From Coriolopsis trogii (Eukaryota > Basidiomycota > Agaricomycetes > Polyporales > Polyporaceae): a DNA stretch of 64,000 nucleotides. Positions 33,646 to 43,491 of the stretch are shown here, piece by piece. The stretch covers positions 620,001 through 684,000 of the forward strand of contig JAHYIO010000007.1 in assembly GCA_020543525.1 (NCBI GenBank), in the 5' to 3' direction. A program made the translations under genes and the position numbers. The notes beneath the pieces were generated by a model that did not search any database, had not been told where the DNA came from, and was given only the letters and a program-made list of their open reading frames with translations. The stretch's first letter is position 1, and every line of letters starts with the position of its first letter.

Positions 33646-35794
33646 ATGACCGGAAAGAGCTACACCGTCGAGGAGGTCGCGTTGGTATGTTGTACTCTCA
33701 ATAGTTCAGAAGGCCAAGTGGTGACAAGCAGCTCCATAATAGCATAACAAGCCCGGAGACTTGGTGAGTCATAGATGCATAGTGTGGCACGACAGGGGTG
33801 ACTGATGACTGCATGAAACAGTGGATCATTGTCGACGCCAAGGTCTACGACATCTCGAAGTTCGTGAACCTACATCCTGGAGGTGCCGGGGTCCTGCTGG
33901 CGAAGAACGTTGGTACGTGACAGTCTCCTATCGTACCGTTAGGTCCCTCAACACGGTTTATACAGCTGGAAAGGACGCGACCGAGGCGTTCTTTGGTTTA
34001 CACAGGCATGAAGTCCTTCTCCGTCCACAATACGCCCGGCTACAAATAGGGACCGTCGTCGGGCAGAACGAATACGTCAAACCACTTGCGCCGGGAGAGC
34101 TCTCAGGAGTGCCCTACGGAGAGCCCGCCTGGCTCGAGCCCGGGTACCATAGCCCCTATTACACTGACAGCCACCGGAGGTTCCAGAAGGAGGTGCGCAA
34201 GTTTTTTGAGGAGGTCGTACAACCAGATGCAGTCAAGTGTGAAGAGAACGGGAAGCGCATTTCACAAGAGGTTTTAGACAAGCTCTGGTAAGTCCTGTAC
34301 GCTAAATCAAACGGAACGGTAAGATATGAACCACTCCTGTTTTAGCGAGATGAACATACCTGCAATGCGAATCGGTCCTGGCAAACACCTCAAGGGACGC
34401 AAACTCATGGGAGGTATTGTGACCCCAGAGGAGTTCGACCACTTCCACGAGGTATGGCTGTTCCTTGCCTGTGTGTCGCGATGCATCATGACTGAGATGC
34501 CTTGACCTCATTGAACGTGCAGCTCATCATCAACTTCGAGGTCGGTCGGCTTGGTACGCGAGGATACGTCGATGGGCTCCTGGCGGGTGAAGTCATCGGC
34601 CTCCCTCCCGTGCTCAACTATGGCTCGCCTGAGCTGCAGGCGAAGGTCGTACCTGAGGTTCTTGACGGCAAGAAGTTCATCTGCTTGGCTATCAGCGAAG
34701 CTTTTGCCGGCAGCGATGTTGGGGGCCTGCAAACGTACGCGGAACGCGACGGTGACGAATGGGTCATCACTGGTACTAAGAAGTAGGTCCTTTAGCAACG
34801 CATCTTAGCTGTGCCGTCATACTGACTTGATAATCTGCATAGGTGGATCACGAATGGCACATTTGCCGACTACTTCACTGTAGCATGTCGCTCGGATGTA
34901 TGCGCTACTTTTCGTACTTGCGTCAGACTCAGCCTTGCTCACACCTCGTACTTACAGAAAGGTTACGTCGTCGTCCTCGTTCCTCGGCAAGACGCCGTCT
35001 CGACGAAGGCGATCAAGACCGCATACTCCTCCACCGCCGGCACATCCTACGTCACGTTCGACGGCGCGCGCGCACCCGTCGCGAACACACTCGGCAAGGT
35101 CGGCCAGGGCATGCAGGTCGTCCTGAGCAACTTCAACCACGAGCGCTGGATGATCGTGTGCACGAGTCTTGCGGCTCAGAGGCGGATTGTCGAGGAGTGC
35201 TTGAAGTGGACCGCGCAGCGCATCGCGTTCGGAAAGCCGCTGAATACTCAGCCGGTCGTACGCGCGAGGCTGGCTGCCATGATCGCTCGGGTCGAATCCG
35301 GTCAGAACTGGCTGGAGTTCGTGACGCATCAGATGAACAATGTGAGTTGTGATGCGCGCCGAAGTCGGGGTGTGTATGGCTCACGGAAATCTCTCTCCGC
35401 AGATGTCGTACAATCAGCAGTCAGACAAGATTGCCGGTACCATTGGACTCCTGAAGCAGTGCGTAGTGCGCCCGGCACTGGATGTTGCGCATAGGACTCA
35501 ATTCGTATCCCCCACAGATATATCACTCGCACAGGTCGCGAGACCGCAGAGGATGCAACCTTGCTGTTTGGCGGTCGGGGCATCACAGCGACCGGTATGG
35601 GTAAGCTTGTTGAAAACGTAAGTGGCTAAAATCACGTACTATATCAGCGCTGCTGATCATCATACTGTATTTCTACTGTGCAGTACCACCGAACGTCGCC
35701 GTATGATGCCATCCTCGGCGGTTCTGAAGACGTGCTTGGAGACTTGGGCGTACGACAGGCGATTAAGAAGCTGCCCAAACATGTCCGCTTGTGA
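33646..35794 (+). CDS. Cytochrome b5-acyl-CoA dehydrogenase fusion
   Basis: Eleven exons: join(33646..33684, 33743..33763, 33822..33912, 33966..34287, 34346..34451, 34523..34782, 34843..34897, 34958..35341, 35403..35458, 35518..35617, 35684..35794), 514 residues. Residues 1-80 are a cytochrome b5 haem domain: [30 protein letters not shown] with one haem-ligand His, and a second His in LHRHEVL. Residues 100-510 are an acyl-CoA dehydrogenase: [53 protein letters not shown] and [13 protein letters not shown]. This fusion is known in fungi; the b5 part probably passes electrons to or from the flavin. The acyl substrate is not evident. Exon 2 is only 21 bases. Confidence 0.9.
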
Positions 35795-36230
35795 CCGTCT
35801 TGGCGGGCCTCGTATCTGGGACCATACCCTACATACTGCCATGTACTACTAACAATCGCATAATATGCACGTGCATGCTCAGTACCCTCAGACGGTCGTC
35901 CGATATGTCAACGCACTCGAGTCGTCAACCTTCTTCCTTGCAACTTCCGGGACAGAGGCGTTGAGCACTTCCAGTATTGACTACTCCATTGACGATATCA
36001 GCCTACTTACAACGACACCTCTGAATATGTTACGCATGCCATTGAGGATTGAGAATCGTAAGTACCCGCGAGTGTCCGAGACATATGCAGACTCGCTGAG
36101 TTACGATCCAGGTGGATTTTTCAATGTCTTGTGGGTACTGCTCAGAGATGCTCTTTATGTACCTTGACGAAATTCCTGGTCACTACCCGTGGATCGCCGA
36201 GGGACCGTCTTACTCATTCTACGCTCTGAA

Positions 36231-36247
36231 CCCCCCCCCCCCCCCCC
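36231..36247. repeat. Poly-C homopolymer tract (17 bases)
   Basis: Seventeen consecutive C residues on the plus strand in an intergenic region. Length may be imprecise because homopolymers are error-prone in sequencing. Confidence 0.9.
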
Positions 36248-36534
36248 GGTTCTTTAGTGATTCTTTCGTCAACCCAGGCTTATGCATCACTATCAAGCTC
36301 TTGCGTTTTCCCGCCTCAAGCCAGCTCAAGCCGTCCAGTGACCACATCCATATGACATTTTGCGAGAGGATCGCTTGAGCGCCTTGGAACCTCCCGAAAA
36401 CGGAAGCCATGTTCCACCCTCAAGCTCGTTCTCATGACCTCGTGCGGTTCACTTCGACAGGCTCCTCTTGTCACTGTACGAATATGAATATTTTGCAGCT
36501 TGCTCAGTGCGGCTTCGTCGGAGAGGCGAGCACT

Positions 36535-36542
36535 TATAAAAG
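36535..36542 (+). promoter_or_regulatory. TATA box of second FAD monooxygenase gene
   Basis: TATAAAAG sits 50 bases before the ATG at 36592. Confidence 0.6.
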
Positions 36543-36591
36543 GGCCATAATTTTACGGTGACATGCACATCACAACTCGCTTCGAGTCGTC

Positions 36592-38461
36592 ATGGCCACT
36601 GGCAAGCTCAACGTTGCTATCGCGTAAGGGCTTTCCTCATTCATCCCTCGATGCTTCTGATAGTCTCTTCTTCCTTCTCAGAGGTGGGGGCATGACGGGA
36701 CTGGTTTTTGCGATCGCTTTGCGGAAGTTGGCTCCGGACGTGGAGTTCACAATATATGAAGGTGCCTCCAAATTGACCGAAATAGGTGCTGGCATCACTA
36801 TCCAACAGCGCGCGTGGCACATGCAGGCCATCGGGCTTGAGGATACTTTGATGAAGATAGCTGGTTCGGACGATCACGGGAGTACGCCGTCGCCTTCGAG
36901 TTACTTTGGTAGGACCAACAGCTGATCGTCGTCGTTTCCTTGAACTACACAGCTTCATGTTTCGAGTACCGCAAGTCCGACCAGAACGAAGGCGTCCCGT
37001 TGATCACTTTGCCCGTTCACGGTGAGCGCCTCCACCGCAAGAGTAAAGCAATTTAATTGATCTACCTTGACGGTCATGACTTCCGCAGACGACAGCTTCA
37101 CGTTTCATAGGGCAGAGCTCCAGAGAGCACTGCTAGAGCACTTCGGGGAGGCTCTCGTCAGGACGGGCAAACGACTTGTCTCCTATACGCAGCCGGACGA
37201 CGGTATCAATCCCATAGAGCTTCGCTTCCAGGATGGGTCGACGGCCACATGCGACGTCCTAGTTGGCGCGGATGGTGTGCGCTCTGCCGTCCGCGAGTCC
37301 CTGTACTCCCAGCTAGCGGACGCAGCTGCCGCCGCGGGAAAGGACGAGGAAGCAGTCGAATTGCGGTCCCACATATTGCCCGTGTTCTCGGGGTTCGTGG
37401 CGTACAGGACATTGATCCGCAAGGAGGACCTGTCGACGGAAGATGCGAAGAAGCCAGCCTTGAACAAGACGAATGTCCAGCTCGTGAGTGGCTTATGTCT
37501 TCGCGTGGAGACGTTCGCTCATCTTGTACGACATGCGATCCGCTGTAGTACTGTGGGAAGGGCAAAGTGCGTTGATTGTCACAACATTGAATTGTCATGA
37601 TGCTGATAAACTTTGTGCAATTGTAGCATCTGGCTGTGTACCCTATTGCTAGCGGACGTATCATCAATGTCGCAGTATTTCAGACCTGGAGGGGACAATC
37701 TATCAAGGACCCTGGACGGCAGCTGCAGATCGGGAGGAGTGGTTGGGGGACTACGCGCACTGGGAGCCCGACGTCAAGGAGGTCTTGAAGGTTCGTGATT
37801 CTGGGCATCGTACATTTCGTGTCGCTCTGGACTGAACCTGCGATGTTTCACTGTGTCCTAGCACGTCGACGGGGCGATGAAATGGGCCATCAACGTTGTC
37901 ACCGTACTGCCAACTTATGTGGACAGACGTGTAGTGCTACTAGGGGATGCAGTGCGTTTGCCATTGCTCCATATTCAATTACCAGTTGTATGCTTACCTC
38001 ACCATCGCAGGCTCATGCGATGACACCGCATATTGGAGCTGGCGCAGGCCAAGGCTTCGAGGTGCGCAGACTCGTATTCAAGTATTCCTCGATTGACTCA
38101 CTGCAGCAATGTGAATTTGCAGGATGCATTCTTCCTCGCGCAGATGTTGAGCCGTCAGGACGTCATCAAAGAGAACGTTTCGATTGTTCTGCAAGTCTAT
38201 GACGCGGTCAGACGGCCGTTCTCGCAGACCGTAGCCCTCAACTCTCAAATCAATGGGAAGACGCTTCACCTCAACACACATTATGCCGCTATGTCGGCGG
38301 AAGAGAGTGCCACGGGGCGCGCACACTCTCTGGAACAGCTCGAGCATGTGAAGGTCGTCATTCAGGAGACCGCGAGATGGCACACGGCCACAAGCATCAC
38401 TGAGGATAAGGAGGTTATATTTAAGCGGCTGGATGAAGAGTTGCAGAAGGCAACGAAGTAG
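36592..38461 (+). CDS. FAD-dependent monooxygenase paralogue with probable one-base frameshift
   Basis: Exons: 36592..36623, 36682..36881, 36953..37021, 37089..37483, 37549..37566, 37627..37790, 37862..37951, 38011..38061, 38123..38461. The summed length is not a multiple of three. All family motifs are present: NVAIAGGGMTGLVFAIAL (FAD loop), CDVLVGADGVRSAVRE, VLLGDAAHAMTPHIGAGAG (GD motif). In exon 6 the frame changes at about 37684: HLAVYPIASGRIINVAVF is read in one frame and LEGTIYQGPWTAAADREEW in another, as if one base were missing. Uncorrected, translation stops near 37790 and the GD motif is lost. The remaining exons are well preserved, so this is either a recent pseudogene or a sequence error. 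Intron positions match the paralogue at 23097-24994 except one extra intron here. Confidence 0.75.
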
Positions 38462-38887
38462 CGTACCCGTCACTGTACTCAGAGCCGTTGGAATGATGAT
38501 TGCCAGTAGCGAGGTTGTTGTTACTTAGTCGAAAGTCTACTGTCTGGAACACTCTGGTGACGGCCCACGTGTCTTTGTGAGACTATGTGTTGTGGTTTGC
38601 TAGCATTCCATGGGCTCAGCTTCCGATGAGACACTCACGTTGTTTCTACCGGGCAGCTAGTAGCAAGAAGATAAAGAACCCATACAGCCTTGACCACACC
38701 ATATCACGTAGCTAGATGTAGTAAGTACTAGTGACGTACCTGAAAACGATGGGCGCTACTGGACTTCCGTGACGATCTCGGTGTAGACGCTTGACGCGAC
38801 TTCTGCACTTCCACTCCGAGTTCCGCTCTGTTCTACGCACCCCATGTCCTGCCAGTGAACAACCGAAATCAAGATTATCGGAGAAGA
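38462..38887. other. Intergenic between monooxygenase and IF3 genes
   Basis: 426 bases with no recognised feature; presumably terminator and promoter. Confidence 0.5.
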
Positions 38888-40029
38888 ATGAGTGTAGTGG
38901 GTCGTAGCGGTCTACCGTCTCTGGTGCGGGGGAGGTATGTCCCAGATCACGTATACTGGCAACATACCATCTGACGCACCTCTCTGCAAGTGTACATGCA
39001 AGGGTTGCCTTCGCATCCCTTCCGATGCTACACGCTTGCAGAGCCCAATCTTCAATTGCATGGCCCAGTCCAGTGGAACCACTCCACCCCGCGCGTATCG
39101 AACCACGAGCCAGCACATCCCGCGAGCAGCAGCCAGCCCCGCAGAACGAGAAGGACGGTGAAAAGAAAGAGGAGAAGGAGGAAAAGAAGAAAGAAAAGAA
39201 GGAGAAGCCGCTCATGAACCCCCGCAACGAGTCCATCGCGTTTCCCTTCGTCCGCCTGGTCAACCCCCAGACACGCGTGCTCGACCCGCCCGCCCGGCTG
39301 CGCGACATCCTCGCCACCGTCAACCGCAAATCACAGTATGTCGAGCTCGTAGTCGAGAAGCCGGAACCTATCGTCAGGATAGTGAACCTCAAAGAGCAGT
39401 ACCAAAAGAACAAGGTCAAACACGTCCAGAAGGTGCTCGGACGCGCCCCGGAGGAGAAGGAGGTGCAAATCACTTGGGGAGTTGGCATCGGCGATCTCGC
39501 ATTCAAGCTGCGCAAGGCGCGCGAGGAGCTGGAGGACGGAAACAAGGTCACACTCGTCTTCGCGCCGAAGAAGGGACAGAAAGTCCCTGCGCCGGCAGAC
39601 AAGAGCAAGATCGTGGACGAGGCCGTGCGACTTATGGAGGATGTGGGGCGCGAGCGGAAGGAACGGGTGGACGAGAAGCAGGCAGTCGCGGTTTTCCTGG
39701 AACCTATCCGTCCTAAGCGGGTCATCGACCTGACATGGCAGTATACCGGAGAAGGTTCGTGGGTAGGGCTCAAGGGTGTCTTCGGGGCGTTGCAGGGCGG
39801 GGCGCGGACAGATGTGGTGTTCCTTCTACCTCCTCCGAAAGTGTCCAAACATGATCCGGGATCTGCAGACAAGGTTGTAGATCCTGCAGTGGTCCAAGAA
39901 CGCCTTGAAAAGACGATACAAGATCTGTTAGAGGTCGCACGAGAGTGGAAGCCTAGAGACACTCGTAAAGGCACCGTCATAATGCACCTGGAGGCGATAC
40001 CAGCTTCCAACGAAGCTTCACCTTCATAG
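38888..40029 (+). CDS. Mitochondrial translation initiation factor IF-3
   Basis: Model: join(38888..38934, 39003..40029), 357 residues; an acceptor at 38990 gives an equally in-frame 361-residue version. The N-terminus (MSVVGRSGLPSLVRG) lacks acidic residues and suits a mitochondrial presequence. A Lys/Glu-rich linker precedes the IF3 domains: VRLVNPQTRVLDPPARLRDI, YVELVVEKPEPIVRIVN, then a Lys-rich hinge and the C-domain EVQITWGVGIGDLAFKLRKA with NKVTLVFAPKKG. A C-terminal extension of about 120 residues is not matched. IF3 binds the small mitochondrial ribosomal subunit and favours correct start selection. An alternative single-exon model starts at the ATG at 39025. Confidence 0.8.
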
Positions 40030-40128
40030 TTTGGCACACACACAATATATACTAGTACTAATTTCAATCATTCTGATTCAGTCCCAAGCGGACGCGTAAG
40101 ATTCATCAAATTCTATACTTTTGAGTGA

Positions 40129-42999
40129 TTATACGGTATATGATACAGTGGCAGCAGTCCCTCTGCGTTTCCTGCGCCTCCGAAGCAACCACCACGCCGG
40201 CTTCGACCTCTTACGCCTCAATGGCAACCCTTTCATCTTCAACGTCGGTAGTGTCGTTGCCTTGAACGTCTCCGGCGGCTTCGGCGGGAACATGAGCGGA
40301 CGGCGCGCTGACTCCTTCCTCGGCTTCCTCGTTGTCATTGGCCCTCGCCACCTCCACACCAACAGATAGTGGTACGCTTCCGGTATGCTGTATCCGTTCA
40401 GGACCATACTCAATGCGAGCTTATGCAGCATCGGCGTCCAGCCCTCCGCCTTGGTTCCCTTTCTCCTCTGCTCCTCTAGGCGCAGTCGCCAGTACGCGCG
40501 TGAGCGCTGGCCTTGCCTCAGCGGGGCGAAGAGCTTGAGCGCAGCATTGAAGAACCGTGCGTCAGGTACGACCGTCGACCTCCTCAACCCATCTGTCGAG
40601 TCTTCATCCTCGGTCCAGAACGGCGGCGCGTCGGGGGCGGGGGCGGGGTGTGCGTTGTACAAAATCAGGGTCTTCAACAGCGCGCGGCCTCCGGAGACCA
40701 TCGACTGATAGAGCAGCATCGCGTTCCGCCTGCTCGTCTGGTGCCTCGTGAACGTCGGTGCCGTGCGCCGGGTGCCCAGCCTGAACACGTAGTGTGCGTA
40801 CCCGGTGCGGTAATGCGAAGCCTTGGGCTGCCAGGTCCCGTGTGTTTGCAGCAGCTCGCTGCCCGCGTGGTACTTGGCAAGCTGGTGCCGGGGCAACCGC
40901 CGATGCGCAAGTCGCATGTAGCCCTGCATCATCGAGGTGTAGGCGTGGATGGAGAGCCGCCACGGCTTGACGCCCTCTACAAAGTCCGGGCTGTGGCTCG
41001 CGCGCTGGGCCTGCTGAGCGAGAATGAAGACGCGCTCGGCGAGGCCAATCTCTCCTGCCTTCACGAGGGCGTTGATTAGCGCGCCATAGAAGTATGGTCC
41101 GTACTTCACGGCATGCTGCAGCGCCTGCTTGCGGCTGCGTTTGAAGAGACGCACAGGTTCCCCGTTTGTCGCGGGGTGGTCGATGAGGTGCAGCTCGGGC
41201 AAGATGGTGAAAATCGCAGAGGCGATTTGTTCCGGACGACCGGAAGATGCAATATGAGTGACATAGGACGTGAGCGTCGAGCTCCCCGGCCTCAACCTGA
41301 CGTTAGGTGTCGCAACTTGCTGGGGAAGGTTGAGCTCTTCAGAGTCGAGTCTGGCCAATGATGAGGGTAACTGTGAAGATGGAATGGACACTGAACGGCT
41401 GGGAACCTCCTCCGTTCTTTCTGATCCCCTCGACACTGGGCTGGAGACTGGCGCACTGGAGCCTGCAGACACGGCGATGTCGCTTGGCAGCATCTCCTTC
41501 CCTAGCCGCTGACCGGCAGCCTGGAGAGCGGCCAACGCCTCCTCGCTGATACGAAGCTTCCGCAAAAGGGTTCCCGAACGAATCAGGATATTGTAGGTGA
41601 CGATATCCGGTTCGAGCGGCGGGTTGCGAGCGACACACATGTGGTGCAGAACTGTAGAAGCCATGGTAGGAGATAACTGTTGTCTCAGCGCGTAGGACAG
41701 GAGTGTGTTATATGCCCGCCTGTACAGAATCGGCGGAGGGCGGTCGGAACTGCCCAACCTGCGGATCAAGCGTTCGAGGACCTGATGGAAGTACGTGTAG
41801 GCTTTGACCTTGACCATTTGACCGTCCCGTATGATCCAGACTTGTGTCTTGACCTTCGGACAGTTGGAAAGGGTGCGAATGATGGCAGCAACGCGGTGCG
41901 TATGTATCTGACCAGTGTCCAAGAGCATCGCGAAGACTGCCAGACTCTGCAGATACTGGAACATAAAAGGGCCTGACTCTGTGTCCGTTGGCCGAGCAAT
42001 GTATCCATCGATTGCGTCCAGAATGTTGGCCATCGACTTCAAGTCGGGGTATGGAGCAGCCGCAAGGTTGTCTCTGGAGGGCTGGGGGACACCCAAATGG
42101 TCGTACGAGATATGATCGTTCTGCGACACGTGCGCAGCGCCATCCTGTAGCTTCCTCAGTTCCCAATCTTTGATGAGCATCACAAACAGTAGCGTCGCGA
42201 CGATGATCTCCCCTTGCATGAGAAGGGTGGAGACGAGGACGCGATACATACGCTCCGTACGTTGCTGACCAAAGGTCCTCGCAGCCTGCAAGAGCTCGAC
42301 AGCAGCGCGTGCACATTCGTCACTAACCAGCTTGGTCTGCAATTGAAGAATCGATGGTTCACTGGAAACTTGCTTGCGGGGTATGACGCGCGCGAAAGGA
42401 CCAAAACGGGGGATGACTGAGGATGGCTGAGGAGGAGCAAGGATAGACTCGAGAGTCTTACTCTTGATAGGGATGCCGACTTGCATCATCAGCCGAGCAT
42501 ACGTTTGGGCCTTTGAGGAATGCCCGTGACGGATGAGACCATGGAGGAAAGCATGCGCTGCAAGGCGAGGGGAGACTGGCCGTCCGAAGTCGATAGGTTC
42601 AAGTTGTGACGCGGATTCTTGGCTCTCCTCTTCATGAAGCGATCCACGAAGAACAGAGTGGCACGCGGAGTTGACCACATAGAGTGCGTCGCCGAACTCG
42701 CCTTCGCGGATGGATAGGCGGACAGTTCGAGCTGCGACACGTGACACTTGTGCGTCGCTCAAAGAAGCAGTAGCAGAGGCGAAAGTGATGGAAGAGGAAT
42801 CCGGAGGGAAACTGGTTGTGGGATTGGAAGGGGTGGTCCGGGCTACAGCAGAGAAATACCGGAGGCTCAGGGACGTGGGTCGACTGCATCCCAGAGTGTT
42901 GCGAGAAGTCAACTTCGTCGCGACGTGATGTGGGGTCGTAAAGGAGCCAAAAGACCTGCGCAGGAAGAAGCTGGCCGTCGTTGACCAACTACATTGCAT
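40129..42999 (-). CDS. Large mitochondrial PPR-like protein
   Basis: One exon, 956 residues. The N-terminus is rich in Ser, Arg and Thr with few acidic residues and fits a mitochondrial presequence. The body has helical repeats resembling pentatricopeptide units, for example PDIVTYNILIRSGTLLRK, YGALINALVKAGEIGLAERV and SIHAYTSMMQGYMRLAHR. Such proteins bind organellar RNA; no specific target can be named. The C-terminus is basic (MKGLPLRRKRSKPAWW). It is convergent with IF3, with only 99 bases between stops, and divergent from CBP80. It has no introns, unlike most of its neighbours. Confidence 0.7.
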   Translation of the reverse strand: MQCSWSTTASFFLRRSFGSFTTPHHVATKLTSRNTLGCSRPTSLSLRYFSAVARTTPSNPTTSFPPDSSSITFASATASLSDAQVSRVAARTVRLSIREGEFGDALYVVNSACHSVLRGSLHEEESQESASQLEPIDFGRPVSPRLAAHAFLHGLIRHGHSSKAQTYARLMMQVGIPIKSKTLESILAPPQPSSVIPRFGPFARVIPRKQVSSEPSILQLQTKLVSDECARAAVELLQAARTFGQQRTERMYRVLVSTLLMQGEIIVATLLFVMLIKDWELRKLQDGAAHVSQNDHISYDHLGVPQPSRDNLAAAPYPDLKSMANILDAIDGYIARPTDTESGPFMFQYLQSLAVFAMLLDTGQIHTHRVAAIIRTLSNCPKVKTQVWIIRDGQMVKVKAYTYFHQVLERLIRRLGSSDRPPPILYRRAYNTLLSYALRQQLSPTMASTVLHHMCVARNPPLEPDIVTYNILIRSGTLLRKLRISEEALAALQAAGQRLGKEMLPSDIAVSAGSSAPVSSPVSRGSERTEEVPSRSVSIPSSQLPSSLARLDSEELNLPQQVATPNVRLRPGSSTLTSYVTHIASSGRPEQIASAIFTILPELHLIDHPATNGEPVRLFKRSRKQALQHAVKYGPYFYGALINALVKAGEIGLAERVFILAQQAQRASHSPDFVEGVKPWRLSIHAYTSMMQGYMRLAHRRLPRHQLAKYHAGSELLQTHGTWQPKASHYRTGYAHYVFRLGTRRTAPTFTRHQTSRRNAMLLYQSMVSGGRALLKTLILYNAHPAPAPDAPPFWTEDEDSTDGLRRSTVVPDARFFNAALKLFAPLRQGQRSRAYWRLRLEEQRRKGTKAEGWTPMLHKLALSMVLNGYSIPEAYHYLLVWRWRGPMTTRKPRKESARRPLMFPPKPPETFKATTLPTLKMKGLPLRRKRSKPAWWLLRRRRKRRGTAATVSYTV

Positions 43000-43491
43000 G
43001 TGTCTTGCATACTGCCCAACAGCGCGACCATGAGTCCCCTGAGGCAGACAATTTGGACCGGAGGGAGTGAACTGACCAGGGCACCTGTGAGCTCCAAGAA
43101 CAGGAGACGTTCTGATGCAGGAACGCCCCTTCGAGAATCAGCAGGAGTTAGAGATGATGAGGACGAAAGAAAAGCAGAAGGACGCGGTCGCGGACGTCGA
43201 CGAACAACGGGGGAAGCGCGAGCTCGACCTCGACGAGACCTGGCGAGACACCGGCGGGATAAGTGCGGGATATGCCCATATATAGGACTTATCTCGGCGT
43301 AATTGTGCACGAGCGTCTGGCTGTCCATTCCCTTTCCCAGCGCTTACCTCAAGTTGCTTGAGGTCATCTCCAGTCTTCGACCACGACGAATCCAGTGTTT
43401 CTCGTTCGCTGTCTCCTTGGTGGGCTTGGTCTTACAACAGCAGCTTGAGCTTGTACGCTTGCACCAGACTCGCTGCGTCTACGGTCTCAGT
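43000..43491. other. Divergent promoter of PPR and CBP80 genes
   Basis: 492 bases between divergent starts. TATATAG at 43279-43285 could serve either gene at a long distance. No gene supported. Confidence 0.4.

Larger units (their letters stand above)
35795..36591. other. Intergenic with poly-C tract and promoter
   Basis: No gene supported. It contains a 17-base run of C (36231-36247) and the TATA box of the next gene. Confidence 0.5.

Noticed and set aside
37658..37683. A 26-base intron that would repair the frameshift in the second monooxygenase
   Set aside because: It would restore frame, but 26 bases is far below the shortest other intron here (about 50), and it would delete the conserved RIINVAVF segment.
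39025..40029. IF3 as a single exon starting at 39025
   Set aside because: Possible, but an upstream exon at 38888 with good splice signals supplies a presequence expected for a mitochondrial factor. Kept as an alternative.
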